A stretch of 64,000 nucleotides of DNA from the NCBI RefSeq assembly GCF_052088025.1, contig NZ_JBQCYD010000003.1:1-64000 (forward strand), written 5' to 3'. Both the position numbers and the translations under genes were made by a program. The stretch's first letter is position 1; every line of letters starts with the position of its first letter. Under the pieces are notes generated by a model. That model did not search any database and was not told where the DNA came from. It saw only the letters and a program-made list of their open reading frames with translations. The stretch is from Anaeromonas sp052088025. Its GTDB lineage: Bacteria; Bacillota; Clostridia; Tissierellales; SIT17. This document shows, in pieces, positions 34,549 through 42,613 of the stretch.

Positions 34549-35203
34549 ATTTGAATCTTCTTATTTCATCTAAATAATTATATATTGTATAAATAGATAC
34601 ACATAATTTTTCTGCTAAATATTCTACTGAACCTTTTATTAGAAAAACACCTTTTTCTTCCAATTGATTTACTACTTCTATTTTATCGTTTCTTGTTAAA
34701 TATTTTATAGGTTTAGCTTTTTCTTCTAATACTTCTCTAACCAAACTATATAAAATATCATTTACATTTTCAAAATTATTTTTTGAATAATCTATAGTTT
34801 TTTCTTTTTCATCTATTGTTTGCGTAAGTTCTGATATAACTTTTTGTGCTACCAAAAATTCGGATATATCTACATTTATACATAAGCAGCCTATAACTTC
34901 ATTTGACTCATCTTTTATAAAAAGAGTAGATGATTTTAATGTTCTCCCATCTTTTGTTATAGTTTTATATTTGATAAGATTTTTTTCATATTCATCTTCT
35001 CTTAGAGCTTTTATACCTTTTTCAGCCATAGGGCTTCCAATTTCTCTGCCTGTAATGTGACCATTGGATATTGCTATAACCGAATTTTCAGGATTTTTTA
35101 AATCGTGTAAAACTACCTCACAATTACTTCCAAGTGTCTTTGAGATCCCTTCTACAAGTGGTATCATATTTAATAATAAGGGATGTACTTTCTTTATAGT
35201 CAT
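34547..35203 (-). CDS. YheO-like PAS-domain transcriptional regulator
   Basis: 218 residues. The N-terminal YheO-type PAS domain (about 10-120) has E-V-V-L-H-D-L and the G-H-I-T-G-R-E-I-G pattern. The C-terminal helix-turn-helix, of the kind seen in the DauR/YheO family, lies at about 165-215 (E-K-G-V-F-L-I-K-G-S-V, then V-S-I-Y-T-I-Y-N-Y). The ligand is unknown. Related proteins control D-amino acid or ornithine metabolism genes, but nothing here fixes the target. It follows leuS by 12 bases and may be co-transcribed. Confidence 0.87.
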   Translation of the reverse strand: MTIKKVHPLLLNMIPLVEGISKTLGSNCEVVLHDLKNPENSVIAISNGHITGREIGSPMAEKGIKALREDEYEKNLIKYKTITKDGRTLKSSTLFIKDESNEVIGCLCINVDISEFLVAQKVISELTQTIDEKEKTIDYSKNNFENVNDILYSLVREVLEEKAKPIKYLTRNDKIEVVNQLEEKGVFLIKGSVEYLAEKLCVSIYTIYNYLDEIRRFK

Positions 35204-35215
35204 CTTTTCACCTCA

Positions 35216-37687
35216 TTAGTTTGCTACAATGTTTACTAATTTTTTAGGTACAACTATCACCTTTCTTATCGTTTTACCTTCTATGAGATTCTTTATTCTT
35301 TCACTTTCTAAAGCCTCTTTTTCTAAATCTTCTTTAGATAAGTCAGATCCAACCATCATTTTATCTCTTACTTTGCCATTTACCTGTATAACTACTTGCA
35401 CTTCATCTTTTATAAGTGCAGCTTTTTCATATTTAGGCCATCTTACATCATGCACACTTTGAGTTTTGCCAATCATATTCCATAACTCTTCACTTAAATA
35501 TGGAGAAAAAGGAGCAAGCAATACTATTGTAGTTTCAATAGCTTTTGATAATAATTTATTTTTGTTTTTATTTTCATTTTCATTTACTTCTCTAAATTTA
35601 TTTGTATCATTTACAAATTCCATTATTGCAGATATAGCTGTATTAAAATTAAATCTTTCTTTTATATCCTCTGTTACTCTTTTTATGGTATTGTTTAGAG
35701 AATAATTAAATTCTTTTTCTTTCTTGCTTAATTTACTTATATCATTTAATTCTTTGCCATTATAATTATCTCTTAATTCATCTATTAACCTATATACTCT
35801 ATTTAAAAATCTAAAGCAACCTTCTACTCCACGTTCATTCCACTCTAAATCTCTTTCAGGTGGGGCTGCAAATAATACAAAAAGACGTGCAGTATCTGCT
35901 CCATAATTATTTACTATCTCTTCAGGACTTACTACATTGCCTTTTGATTTAGACATCTTAGCTCCATCTTTTAAAACCATTCCTTGGGTAAGTAAATTTT
36001 CAAATGGTTCATCTACTGGAGAAAGTCCCATGTCATACAATACCTTTGTAAAGAATCTTGCATATAATAAATGTAGTATTGCATGTTCTACTCCGCCTAT
36101 ATATTGATCAACTTTCATCCAATATTTTGCATCTGACTTTTCAAAAGCTTTTTTGTCATTATTAGCATCAGTGTATCTTAAAAAGTACCAAGAACTATCT
36201 ACAAATGTGTCCATTGTATCAGTTTCTCTTCTTGCCTTCTTACCACATTTTGGACAGGCAGTATACATAAATTCCTTACTTGTAAGTAATGGAGATTCAC
36301 CTTTTCCACTGAATTCTACATCTGTAGGTAGAAGTACAGGTAAATTTTCTCTAGCTACAGGTACTACTCCACAGTCATCGCAATAAACCATAGGTATTGG
36401 TGTTCCCCAATATCTTTGTCTTGAGATAAGCCAATCTCTAAGCCTATAATTCACAGTTTTTTTACCTAGGTTTTCTGATTCAATATATTTTGTTATTTCT
36501 TTTGATGCTTTTTTTGTCGTTAAGCCATCAAATTTATCAGAATTTACAATTATACCATCTTCTACATACGCTTCATTTAGCTTAGCATCTTCTTCACCAG
36601 CTTTAACTATTACTCTTCTTATATCTAAATCATATTTTTTAGCAAATTCAAAATCGCGAGCATCATGTGCTGGTACTGCCATTATAGCACCTGTTCCATA
36701 GTCTATTAATACATAATTTGCTATATATATTGGTATCTCCTTTTTAGTTAAAGGATTTATAGCATATCTACCTGTGAAAACTCCTTCTTTTTCTGTATCA
36801 AGTGATGTTCTATCAATATCTGATATATGTTCTAATTTTCTTTTAAAATCCCTTATAGTATCTTCATATTGACTATCCTTTACTAATTTATTTACTAAAG
36901 GATGCTCAGGAGCTAAAACCATATAAGTTACACCATAAATAGTGTCAGGACGAGTAGTAAATACATTTAACTCATTATCAAAGTCTTTGATTTTAAAGTT
37001 TATTTCAGCACCTTCACTTTTACCTATCCAGTTTTTTTGCATTGATTTTACTTTTTCAGGCCACCCATCTAACTTATCCATATCTTCTAACAATCTATCT
37101 GCATATTCTGTGATTTTAAAATACCATTGGTCAAGTTCCTTTTTACCAACTTCACTATCACATCTTTCACAATTTCCATTTACTACTTGCTCATTGGCTA
37201 AAACTGTTTCACAAGATGGACACCAGTTAACAGCATAATTTTTCTTATATGCTAAACCCCTATTATACATTTCTATAAAAAATTCTTGTGTCCACTTATA
37301 ATAATCTGGTGAACATGTAGCTATTTCTCTATTCCAATCATAAGAAAGACCTATTTCTTTTAACTGTTCTCTCATATCAGCAATATTTTCTAAGGTCCAT
37401 TTATTTGGATGAATACCATGTTTTATAGCTGCATTTTCTGCTGGAAGCCCAAATGAATCCCAGCCCATAGGATGAAGCACATTGTAGCCTTCCATTCTCT
37501 TAAATCTAGCTACTACATCTCCTATTGAATAGTTTCTCACATGCCCCATATGAATACGTCCTGATGGATAAGGGAACATTTCTAATTGATAGTATTTCTT
37601 TTTGTCTGTCTTAAAGCTTTCAAATGCACCTTTGTCTTCCCAATTTTTCTTCCATTTCTTTTCAATCTTACTGAAATTATAAGTCAT
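35216..37687 (-). CDS. leuS: Leucyl-tRNA synthetase
   Basis: Class I synthetase charging tRNA-Leu. 823 residues. The HIGH-type motif appears as P-Y-P-S-G-R-I-H-M-G-H, and K-M-S-K-S is in K-M-S-K-S-K-G-N. The large CP1 editing domain lies between them (T-T-R-P-D-T-I-Y-G and the D-x-R-D-F-E-F segment), and two zinc-finger Cys pairs are visible (C-P-S-C, C-E-R-C). Expression is controlled by an upstream T-box leader. Confidence 0.98.
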   Translation of the reverse strand: MTYNFSKIEKKWKKNWEDKGAFESFKTDKKKYYQLEMFPYPSGRIHMGHVRNYSIGDVVARFKRMEGYNVLHPMGWDSFGLPAENAAIKHGIHPNKWTLENIADMREQLKEIGLSYDWNREIATCSPDYYKWTQEFFIEMYNRGLAYKKNYAVNWCPSCETVLANEQVVNGNCERCDSEVGKKELDQWYFKITEYADRLLEDMDKLDGWPEKVKSMQKNWIGKSEGAEINFKIKDFDNELNVFTTRPDTIYGVTYMVLAPEHPLVNKLVKDSQYEDTIRDFKRKLEHISDIDRTSLDTEKEGVFTGRYAINPLTKKEIPIYIANYVLIDYGTGAIMAVPAHDARDFEFAKKYDLDIRRVIVKAGEEDAKLNEAYVEDGIIVNSDKFDGLTTKKASKEITKYIESENLGKKTVNYRLRDWLISRQRYWGTPIPMVYCDDCGVVPVARENLPVLLPTDVEFSGKGESPLLTSKEFMYTACPKCGKKARRETDTMDTFVDSSWYFLRYTDANNDKKAFEKSDAKYWMKVDQYIGGVEHAILHLLYARFFTKVLYDMGLSPVDEPFENLLTQGMVLKDGAKMSKSKGNVVSPEEIVNNYGADTARLFVLFAAPPERDLEWNERGVEGCFRFLNRVYRLIDELRDNYNGKELNDISKLSKKEKEFNYSLNNTIKRVTEDIKERFNFNTAISAIMEFVNDTNKFREVNENENKNKNKLLSKAIETTIVLLAPFSPYLSEELWNMIGKTQSVHDVRWPKYEKAALIKDEVQVVIQVNGKVRDKMMVGSDLSKEDLEKEALESERIKNLIEGKTIRKVIVVPKKLVNIVAN

Positions 37688-37732
37688 ATTTTCACTCCTA
37701 TTTATATATTTTAAAATTATTAAACATTAAAA

Positions 37733-37950
37733 AACTTCTCATCTCTATCTATTGATTTAGATAGGGACGAGAAGTTACTCGCGGTACCACCCTAATTGAC
37801 TATAAAGCCCACTTAAGAGTCTTTTAATGGAGACTAATCTATAATCTAAAGTAAGTTCAATAATTAAAAATTATCAGCTTCCACCAACACTGACTCTCTA
37901 AAAATTTCTATATTATCTACTACTCTTTATAATACTTTATTAAATTTTAT
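37733..37950 (-). promoter_or_regulatory. T-box leader of leuS
   Basis: The minus strand carries the conserved T-box AGGGTGGTACCGCG (complement of 37781-37794), preceded by a Stem I region with AGAGAGTCAG and GGTGGAAGCTGA. A candidate Leu specifier codon CTT lies in GAACTTAC (37853-37855). It ends in a large terminator hairpin (37733-37776) with a T run. Uncharged tRNA-Leu should favour the antiterminator and allow leuS transcription. Confidence 0.9.
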
Positions 37951-37961
37951 CTATTATAAAT

Positions 37962-37989
37962 ATTATATATTAACTAATGTAATTGTCAA
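37962..37989 (-). promoter_or_regulatory. Sigma-A promoter of the leuS T-box unit
   Basis: On the minus strand, TTGACA (37984-37989) and TATAAT (37962-37967) are separated by 16 bases. The -35 lies inside the 3' end of rsfS. Confidence 0.85.
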
Positions 37990-38326
37990 TATCAATTTTA
38001 TTTCCATCTGCCCACAATCTTTCCAAGTTATAAAATCCTCTCTCATCTTTATGGAATATATGAATTATTATGTCTGTAAAATCTAATAATATCCATCTTC
38101 CTTTTCTATGTCCTTCTTTTGCCCTTAATATATATCCTTCTTTTTTTAATTTATCATCTATAGCATCAGCTATTGCTATTACTTGTCTTTCATTGTTTCC
38201 ACTACATATCATAAAATAATCTGCAATACTTGTAAGTTCACTAACTTCTAAAACATCTATATCATGAGCTAGTTTATCATCTGCTGCATTTATAATTAAT
38301 GCTAATTTTTCTTTAATTTCTTTCAA
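37970..38326 (-). CDS. rsfS: Ribosomal silencing factor RsfS
   Basis: 118 residues of the RsfS/YbeB/Iojap family, with V-L-E-V-S-E-L-T-S-I-A-D-Y-F-M-I-C-S-G-N and the G-x-W-x-L-L-D-F pattern. It binds uL14 and blocks subunit joining when nutrients fall. It follows yqeK and nadD as in most Firmicutes. Confidence 0.96.
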   Translation of the reverse strand: MKEIKEKLALIINAADDKLAHDIDVLEVSELTSIADYFMICSGNNERQVIAIADAIDDKLKKEGYILRAKEGHRKGRWILLDFTDIIIHIFHKDERGFYNLERLWADGNKIDIDNYIS

Positions 38327-38337
38327 TTTATCATCTC

Positions 38338-38913
38338 CTAAATATTATTTTCATTTTTTAAAATCAAGCTATTTCTAGTTTCAATCGTATCAGGATGTAT
38401 TAGAAAACCTCTATCAATTATATATTTCAAAGTATTATCCATGGCAAGTACCATTGATTTATCAATGTTTTTAAAAGCTAAGTCTCTTATATGATCTATA
38501 CCAGGAAAACTTCTATTTGGTTCTATAAAATCAGCCATAAATATTATCTTTTCTAACATAGTCATATTGCATCTTCCTGTTGTGTGATATTTTATGGCAT
38601 TTAATATATCTTCATCTACTATATTATACTTAAGTTCTGCTATTTTTGCTCCTAAATAAGGATGAATTAAATGATGATTGTTTTTTAAAATAACATCTAA
38701 TATTATATCAAATTCATTTGCTTTTTCAAGTAATACTTCCCTATCTTTATATTTAGCTGAGTCATGTAAAAGGGCTGCTAATTCTGCTTTTTTTTCATCC
38801 ACATTATAAGTTTTTGCAAGTTTTATAGCCATATCTACTACTCTAATAGTATGCTTATATCTCTCTTCATCTATTTCATTTTTTAATATTTCTTTTATTT
38901 TAGAAATCTCCAT
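38338..38913 (-). CDS. yqeK: YqeK-type HD-domain hydrolase
   Basis: 191 residues, HD domain with Y-K-H-T-I-R-V, A-A-L-L-H-D-S-A-K and H-P-Y-L-G-A motifs. Family members are symmetrical Ap4A hydrolases that break down diadenosine tetraphosphate. It lies between nadD and rsfS, the conserved position of yqeK. AGGAGG lies before the ATG. Confidence 0.93.
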   Translation of the reverse strand: MEISKIKEILKNEIDEERYKHTIRVVDMAIKLAKTYNVDEKKAELAALLHDSAKYKDREVLLEKANEFDIILDVILKNNHHLIHPYLGAKIAELKYNIVDEDILNAIKYHTTGRCNMTMLEKIIFMADFIEPNRSFPGIDHIRDLAFKNIDKSMVLAMDNTLKYIIDRGFLIHPDTIETRNSLILKNENNI

Positions 38914-38922
38914 GGTATCCTC

Positions 38923-39534
38923 CTATCTATAAAATTCTTTTTCTACAATATAATTTATAACCGAATCACTAGTCATATATTTAATGGTTTTATTTTCCTT
39001 TATTCTTTTTCTTATCTGACTAGAAGATACATCCATAGGGGCAATGGTAAGAAAGCTTATTTTCTTATTATATTTTTTTTCTAATTTATCTATTTGAAAA
39101 TTCACTTCATCTAAATTATATCCTGGTCTTGTCGCTGCTATAAATGTGCATATATTAAGTAATTCTTCAGTATCTTTCCAATTTTCTATATCTAGTATAG
39201 AATCTGCTCCTGTTATAAAAAAAAGTTCAGAGTCCTTATAAATTACATTTAATTTTTTTAATGTGTCTATTGTATAACTTGTCCCTATCCTATTAGTTTC
39301 AATATCAGATACGGTAAAATATTTGTTCTTTATTGTTGCAAGTATAGTCATTATATACCTATCTAAGGCAGGTATTAATTTAGTCTTATCTTTATGAGGA
39401 GGAGATCCAGTAGGGATAAATATTACTTTATCTAAATTGAATTTTTTTCTAGTTTCTTCTGCAATTATCAAATGGCCTATGTGTATAGGGTTAAAGGTTC
39501 CTCCCATTATTCCTATTCTTTTGATTTTTCGCAT
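38923..39534 (-). CDS. nadD: Nicotinate-nucleotide adenylyltransferase
   Basis: Adenylates nicotinate mononucleotide in NAD synthesis. 203 residues from the ATG at 39534, chosen for the upstream GGAGT; a longer reading to 39594 would overlap the preceding small gene. Signatures: G-I-M-G-G-T-F-N-P-I-H-I-G-H-L at the start, P-T-G-S-P-P-H-K, and D-V-S-S-S-Q-I-R near the end. Confidence 0.96.
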   Translation of the reverse strand: MRKIKRIGIMGGTFNPIHIGHLIIAEETRKKFNLDKVIFIPTGSPPHKDKTKLIPALDRYIMTILATIKNKYFTVSDIETNRIGTSYTIDTLKKLNVIYKDSELFFITGADSILDIENWKDTEELLNICTFIAATRPGYNLDEVNFQIDKLEKKYNKKISFLTIAPMDVSSSQIRKRIKENKTIKYMTSDSVINYIVEKEFYR

Positions 39535-39558
39535 TATATCACTCCAATTAACTATTAT

Positions 39559-39592
39559 GAAAATTAATCCTCTAAAAAGAAGATTAATTTTC
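39559..39592. terminator. Hairpin between the small ORF and nadD
   Basis: Perfect 11-bp inverted repeat GAAAATTAATC / GATTAATTTTC with a 12-base loop. It lacks a T run beyond the stem on the minus strand, so it may be a weak terminator or a processing site. Confidence 0.45.
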
Positions 39593-39769
39593 ATCTATAA
39601 AAGCTTTTAATTCATCTATTTCTTCTGAATCTGAAGAAGAAATCTCTTCTATCTTTTCTTTTTCAAAATTTTTAAAATAAATTATCATACTTCCATTTAC
39701 ATCATTTTCATAACGTATGCATCTGTAATTTTCTTCATACAGATTTTTTACCTTTTCTATATTAGTCAT
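39584..39769 (-). CDS. Small acidic hypothetical protein
   Basis: 61 residues, not recognised. It reads M-T-N-I-E-K-V-K-N-L-Y and ends in an acidic stretch with Ser/Glu/Asp repeats. GGAG lies 11 bases before the ATG, longer than ideal. It sits between yhbY and nadD on the same strand, so translation within the operon is plausible but not certain. Confidence 0.5.
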   Translation of the reverse strand: MTNIEKVKNLYEENYRCIRYENDVNGSMIIYFKNFEKEKIEEISSSDSEEIDELKAFIDEN

Positions 39770-39829
39770 ATCTACAACAACTCCTTTATATATATTTATA
39801 ATTCTTACCTGAGTTGCCTTAAATATTCA

Positions 39830-40123
39830 TTACTTAGGTAAATTTATTTTTTTGTTTTCTTCTGATTCCCTATATAATATTATTTTATTTCCTATCGCTT
39901 GAACAAATTCAGAATTAGTCTTTTCTGCAAGCTCATTTGCTACTTCTTTAGCATCTAAAAGATTATTATTTAAAACATTTAATTTAATCAATTCTCTAGC
40001 TTCTAAGGCTTCATCAACTTGTTCTATCAAATTATCAGATAAACCATTTTTACCTATTTGAAGTATTGAATCCATATCATGTGATTTTTTCTTTAAAAAA
40101 CTTCTTTGTTTTCCTGTAATCAT
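39830..40123 (-). CDS. yhbY: YhbY family RNA-binding protein (CRM domain)
   Basis: 97 residues. CRM-domain pattern: L-T-G/I-T-G-K-Q-R-S-F-L-K-K-K-S-H, Q-I-G-K-N-G-L-S, E-L-I-K-L-N-V-L and G-N-K-I-I-L-Y-R. It binds pre-50S ribosomal particles. It sits between obgE and nadD, as commonly seen. Confidence 0.95.
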   Translation of the reverse strand: MITGKQRSFLKKKSHDMDSILQIGKNGLSDNLIEQVDEALEARELIKLNVLNNNLLDAKEVANELAEKTNSEFVQAIGNKIILYRESEENKKINLPK

Positions 40124-40147
40124 ATTTCTACCTCTTTTCTTTTAATT

Positions 40148-41425
40148 TTATTCAAAGAATTCAAATTCATATCCACAAATATTTACTGAATCCTCTTCAT
40201 TTATTCCAAGTTCTCTTAATCTATCAATTATACCTAATTCTCTTAATCGCTTTTGAAAATATCTTGTAGAATCTACATCCTCTAAGTTTGTTGAATCCAT
40301 TAATTTTTGAGCTATAGCTCCTTCTACAAAATATTCGCCATCTTCTTCTTTAACTATAATATCTTTCTCATCCTTTGAATCATAAGTCTTTATATCTTCT
40401 TCTACTTCTATTAGTGACTCCATATCTCCTGTTTCTTTAAGCATATTACTTATTTTATATACAAGATCTTTAACACCTGTTTTAGTTGCAGCAGATAATT
40501 TGTATACATTATAACCTAATTTTTCTATTTCTTCTTTAAAGTCATTAAACTTATCATTATTTGGCATTAAATCACTTTTATTTGCTACCACTATTTGAGG
40601 TCTTCTTGCTAGTTTTTCATTGTATAATTTTAATTCTTCATTTATTTTATGAAAATCTTCTATTGGATCTCTTCCCTCTTGTCCTGATATATCTACCATA
40701 TGAACTAATACTTTTGTTCTTTCAATATGTCTTAAAAACTCATGACCAAGACCTGTTCCTTCATGGGCACCTTCAATAAGTCCTGGTATATCTGCTATTA
40801 CAAAATCATTTGCATCATTTAATTTAACAACACCTAAATTAGGATTTATAGTAGTAAAATGATAATTAGCAATCTTTGGTTTTGCAGCTGAAACTATAGA
40901 AAGTAAGGTTGATTTACCTACATTAGGAAATCCAATAAGTCCTACATCTGCAAGTAGTTTAAGTTCTAATATTATCCATCTTTCTTCACCAGCAGCTCCA
41001 CCTTCAGCAAATCTTGGAGCTTGCCTTGTAGGTGTTGCAAATTTTGCATTACCTTTACCACCTCTACCACCTTTTGCTACAGTAAAGGTATGGTTTTCTT
41101 CTGTTAAATCTGCAATTACCCTACCTGTTTCTTCATCTCTTACAATAGTTCCTGCAGGTACATTGATTATTAAATCTTCACCCTTACTACCATATTGTCT
41201 TTTTGATCTCCCATTTTCACCTGATTCTGATTTGAAATGTTTTTTAAATCTCAAATCCATAAGAGTTCTAAGTCCTACATCTACCTTTAAAATAACATTT
41301 CCACCATGGCCACCATCTCCACCTGCAGGTCCACCTGAGGGTTCATACTTTTCTCTTCTCCATGCAACTGCTCCATGGCCACCATTTCCACCTTTAACAA
41401 ATATCTTTGCTTTATCTATAAACAT
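40148..41425 (-). CDS. obgE: Ribosome-associated GTPase Obg
   Basis: 425 residues from the ATG at 41425, which has GAGG nine bases upstream; an in-frame start five codons earlier lies before that site. The glycine-rich Obg fold (G-G-N-G-G-H-G, P-A-G-G-D-G-G-H-G-G) is followed by a G domain with G-F-P-N-V-G-K-S-T, D-I-P-G-L-I-E-G and N-K-S-D, then a C-terminal OCT domain. It acts in 50S assembly and stress control. It follows rpmA after a terminator. Confidence 0.97.
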   Translation of the reverse strand: MFIDKAKIFVKGGNGGHGAVAWRREKYEPSGGPAGGDGGHGGNVILKVDVGLRTLMDLRFKKHFKSESGENGRSKRQYGSKGEDLIINVPAGTIVRDEETGRVIADLTEENHTFTVAKGGRGGKGNAKFATPTRQAPRFAEGGAAGEERWIILELKLLADVGLIGFPNVGKSTLLSIVSAAKPKIANYHFTTINPNLGVVKLNDANDFVIADIPGLIEGAHEGTGLGHEFLRHIERTKVLVHMVDISGQEGRDPIEDFHKINEELKLYNEKLARRPQIVVANKSDLMPNNDKFNDFKEEIEKLGYNVYKLSAATKTGVKDLVYKISNMLKETGDMESLIEVEEDIKTYDSKDEKDIIVKEEDGEYFVEGAIAQKLMDSTNLEDVDSTRYFQKRLRELGIIDRLRELGINEEDSVNICGYEFEFFE

Positions 41426-41525
41426 TTTTATCATCCTCATTTACTTTTACTTTACATATAATTTTACCCATATGTAATGTTTACCTCAAAAGTCTATAAA
41501 TTATTCACTAATAAAAAAATAAAGA

Positions 41526-41543
41526 CCTACCACAATAGGTAGG
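41526..41543 (-). terminator. Terminator after rpmA
   Basis: Stem CCTACC / GGTAGG with a 6-base loop, followed on the minus strand by TCTTTATTTTTTTA. It partly isolates obgE from the ribosomal-protein unit. Confidence 0.75.
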
Positions 41544-41550
41544 CCCGGTA

Positions 41551-41841
41551 TTATTTAGCAATAGCTTCTTGAGGATATACACTCACTTGCTTTTTGCCTT
41601 TTCCTTTTCTTTCGAATTTAACTACTCCATTTACTATAGCAAATAAAGTATCATCTCCACCCTTTTTAACATTAATTCCTGGATGAATTTTAGTTCCTCT
41701 TTGTCTAACTAATATATTTCCTGATAGTACGTTTTGTCCATCGCCTCTTTTAACTCCAAGTCTTTTAGACTCACTATCACGACCATTTTTTGAACTACCT
41801 ACCCCTTTTTTATGAGCAAATAATTGTAAATTCATTAACAT
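41551..41841 (-). CDS. rpmA: 50S ribosomal protein L27, with cleavable N-terminal extension
   Basis: 96 residues. It starts M-L-M-N-L-Q-L-F-A-H-K-K-G: the short extension ending L-F-A is the Firmicute type, removed by the Prp protease after the Phe so that the mature N-terminus can reach the peptidyl-transferase centre. The start at 41841 has GGAGG eight bases upstream; an ATG at 41835 is further away. The core has G-V-G-S-S-K-N-G-R-D-S and I-L-V-R-Q-R-G-T. It lies three bases after prp. Confidence 0.96.
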   Translation of the reverse strand: MLMNLQLFAHKKGVGSSKNGRDSESKRLGVKRGDGQNVLSGNILVRQRGTKIHPGINVKKGGDDTLFAIVNGVVKFERKGKGKKQVSVYPQEAIAK

Positions 41842-41844
41842 CAC

Positions 41845-42177
41845 TTACACCTCCCGATAGTCTAGGCTTATATAATCTGGATAAGATTCCGCTACACTTT
41901 TTATGCCGATTAATACTGTATTTAATACAATTTGTGATTTTTCAAAATCATCTTTATTTAGGTTTTTTGGTAATATTACTTTAATATATCCATCTTCTAT
42001 TAGATAAGATATTTTCAAGTTTAAAAATTCTAACAAAGACATTAAACCAGTTTGAGCAAGTACAGATACTGCCGCACAAACTATATCTTTACCATGTTCA
42101 TCATAACCTGTATGACCATTCATGATATATTTAAGTATATTACCATCATCATCAAAGAAAAATTCAACTTTAGTCAT
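41845..42177 (-). CDS. prp: Ribosomal-processing cysteine protease Prp
   Basis: 110 residues (YsxB family). The catalytic His is in N-G-H-T-G-Y and the catalytic Cys in D-I-V-C-A-A-V-S-V-L. It removes the N-terminal extension of L27, encoded immediately downstream. It lies between rplU and rpmA, the normal order. Confidence 0.94.
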   Translation of the reverse strand: MTKVEFFFDDDGNILKYIMNGHTGYDEHGKDIVCAAVSVLAQTGLMSLLEFLNLKISYLIEDGYIKVILPKNLNKDDFEKSQIVLNTVLIGIKSVAESYPDYISLDYREV

Positions 42178-42185
42178 TTATATCA

Positions 42186-42497
42186 CTAGGCGTTAATTTT
42201 TTCAATTTGTATTTTTGTATAAGGTTGACGATGCCCTTGCTTCTTTCTATAATCTTTCTTTGCCTTAAATTTATATACGATTATTTTCTTTCCTTTTCCA
42301 TGTCCAACTATTGAAGCATCAACAGTTGTATTTTCAACAAATGGCTTGCCTACTTTAACATCACCATCATTAGATACAAATAACACTTTATCAAACTTGA
42401 TACTATCTCCTTCGTTTCCAGCTAACTTTTCAACGAAAAGAGTATCACCTTCTTGAACTCTATATTGTTTTCCTCCAGTTTCAACTACTGCATACAT
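42186..42497 (-). CDS. rplU: 50S ribosomal protein L21
   Basis: 103 residues, standard length, starting M-Y-A-V-V-E-T-G-G-K-Q-Y-R-V and ending with the basic G-H-R-Q-P-Y-T-K-I-Q-I pattern. First gene of the rplU-prp-rpmA unit, with a structured leader and a consensus promoter upstream. Confidence 0.97.
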   Translation of the reverse strand: MYAVVETGGKQYRVQEGDTLFVEKLAGNEGDSIKFDKVLFVSNDGDVKVGKPFVENTTVDASIVGHGKGKKIIVYKFKAKKDYRKKQGHRQPYTKIQIEKINA

Positions 42498-42578
42498 TAC
42501 ACTTACACCTCCTCAAACCAGTCTCGCCAAATAATAGGTACTCTCGTTTTAAAACCTAAATTGAGCGGCTACTTACAG
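42498..42578 (-). promoter_or_regulatory. L21-type mRNA leader
   Basis: The ~80-base untranslated region of rplU contains TAAGTAGCCGCTC and GGCGAGACTGG elements ahead of GAGGAGGTG. The arrangement resembles the known ribosomal protein L21 leader of Firmicutes, thought to mediate autoregulation. Assigned by position and pattern. Confidence 0.55.
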
Positions 42579-42584
42579 AATAAC

Positions 42585-42613
42585 ATTTTATCAAATATTT
42601 ATCCCCTTGTCAA
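42585..42613 (-). promoter_or_regulatory. Sigma-A promoter of rplU-prp-rpmA
   Basis: On the minus strand, TTGACA (42608-42613) and TAAAAT (42585-42590) are separated by 17 bases. The -35 and spacer lie inside the last codons of rng. Confidence 0.87.

Noticed and set aside
37733..37776. Large hairpin upstream of leuS considered as an isolated terminator of rsfS
   Set aside because: It directly follows a T-box sequence and Stem I elements, so it is the regulated terminator of the T-box leader.
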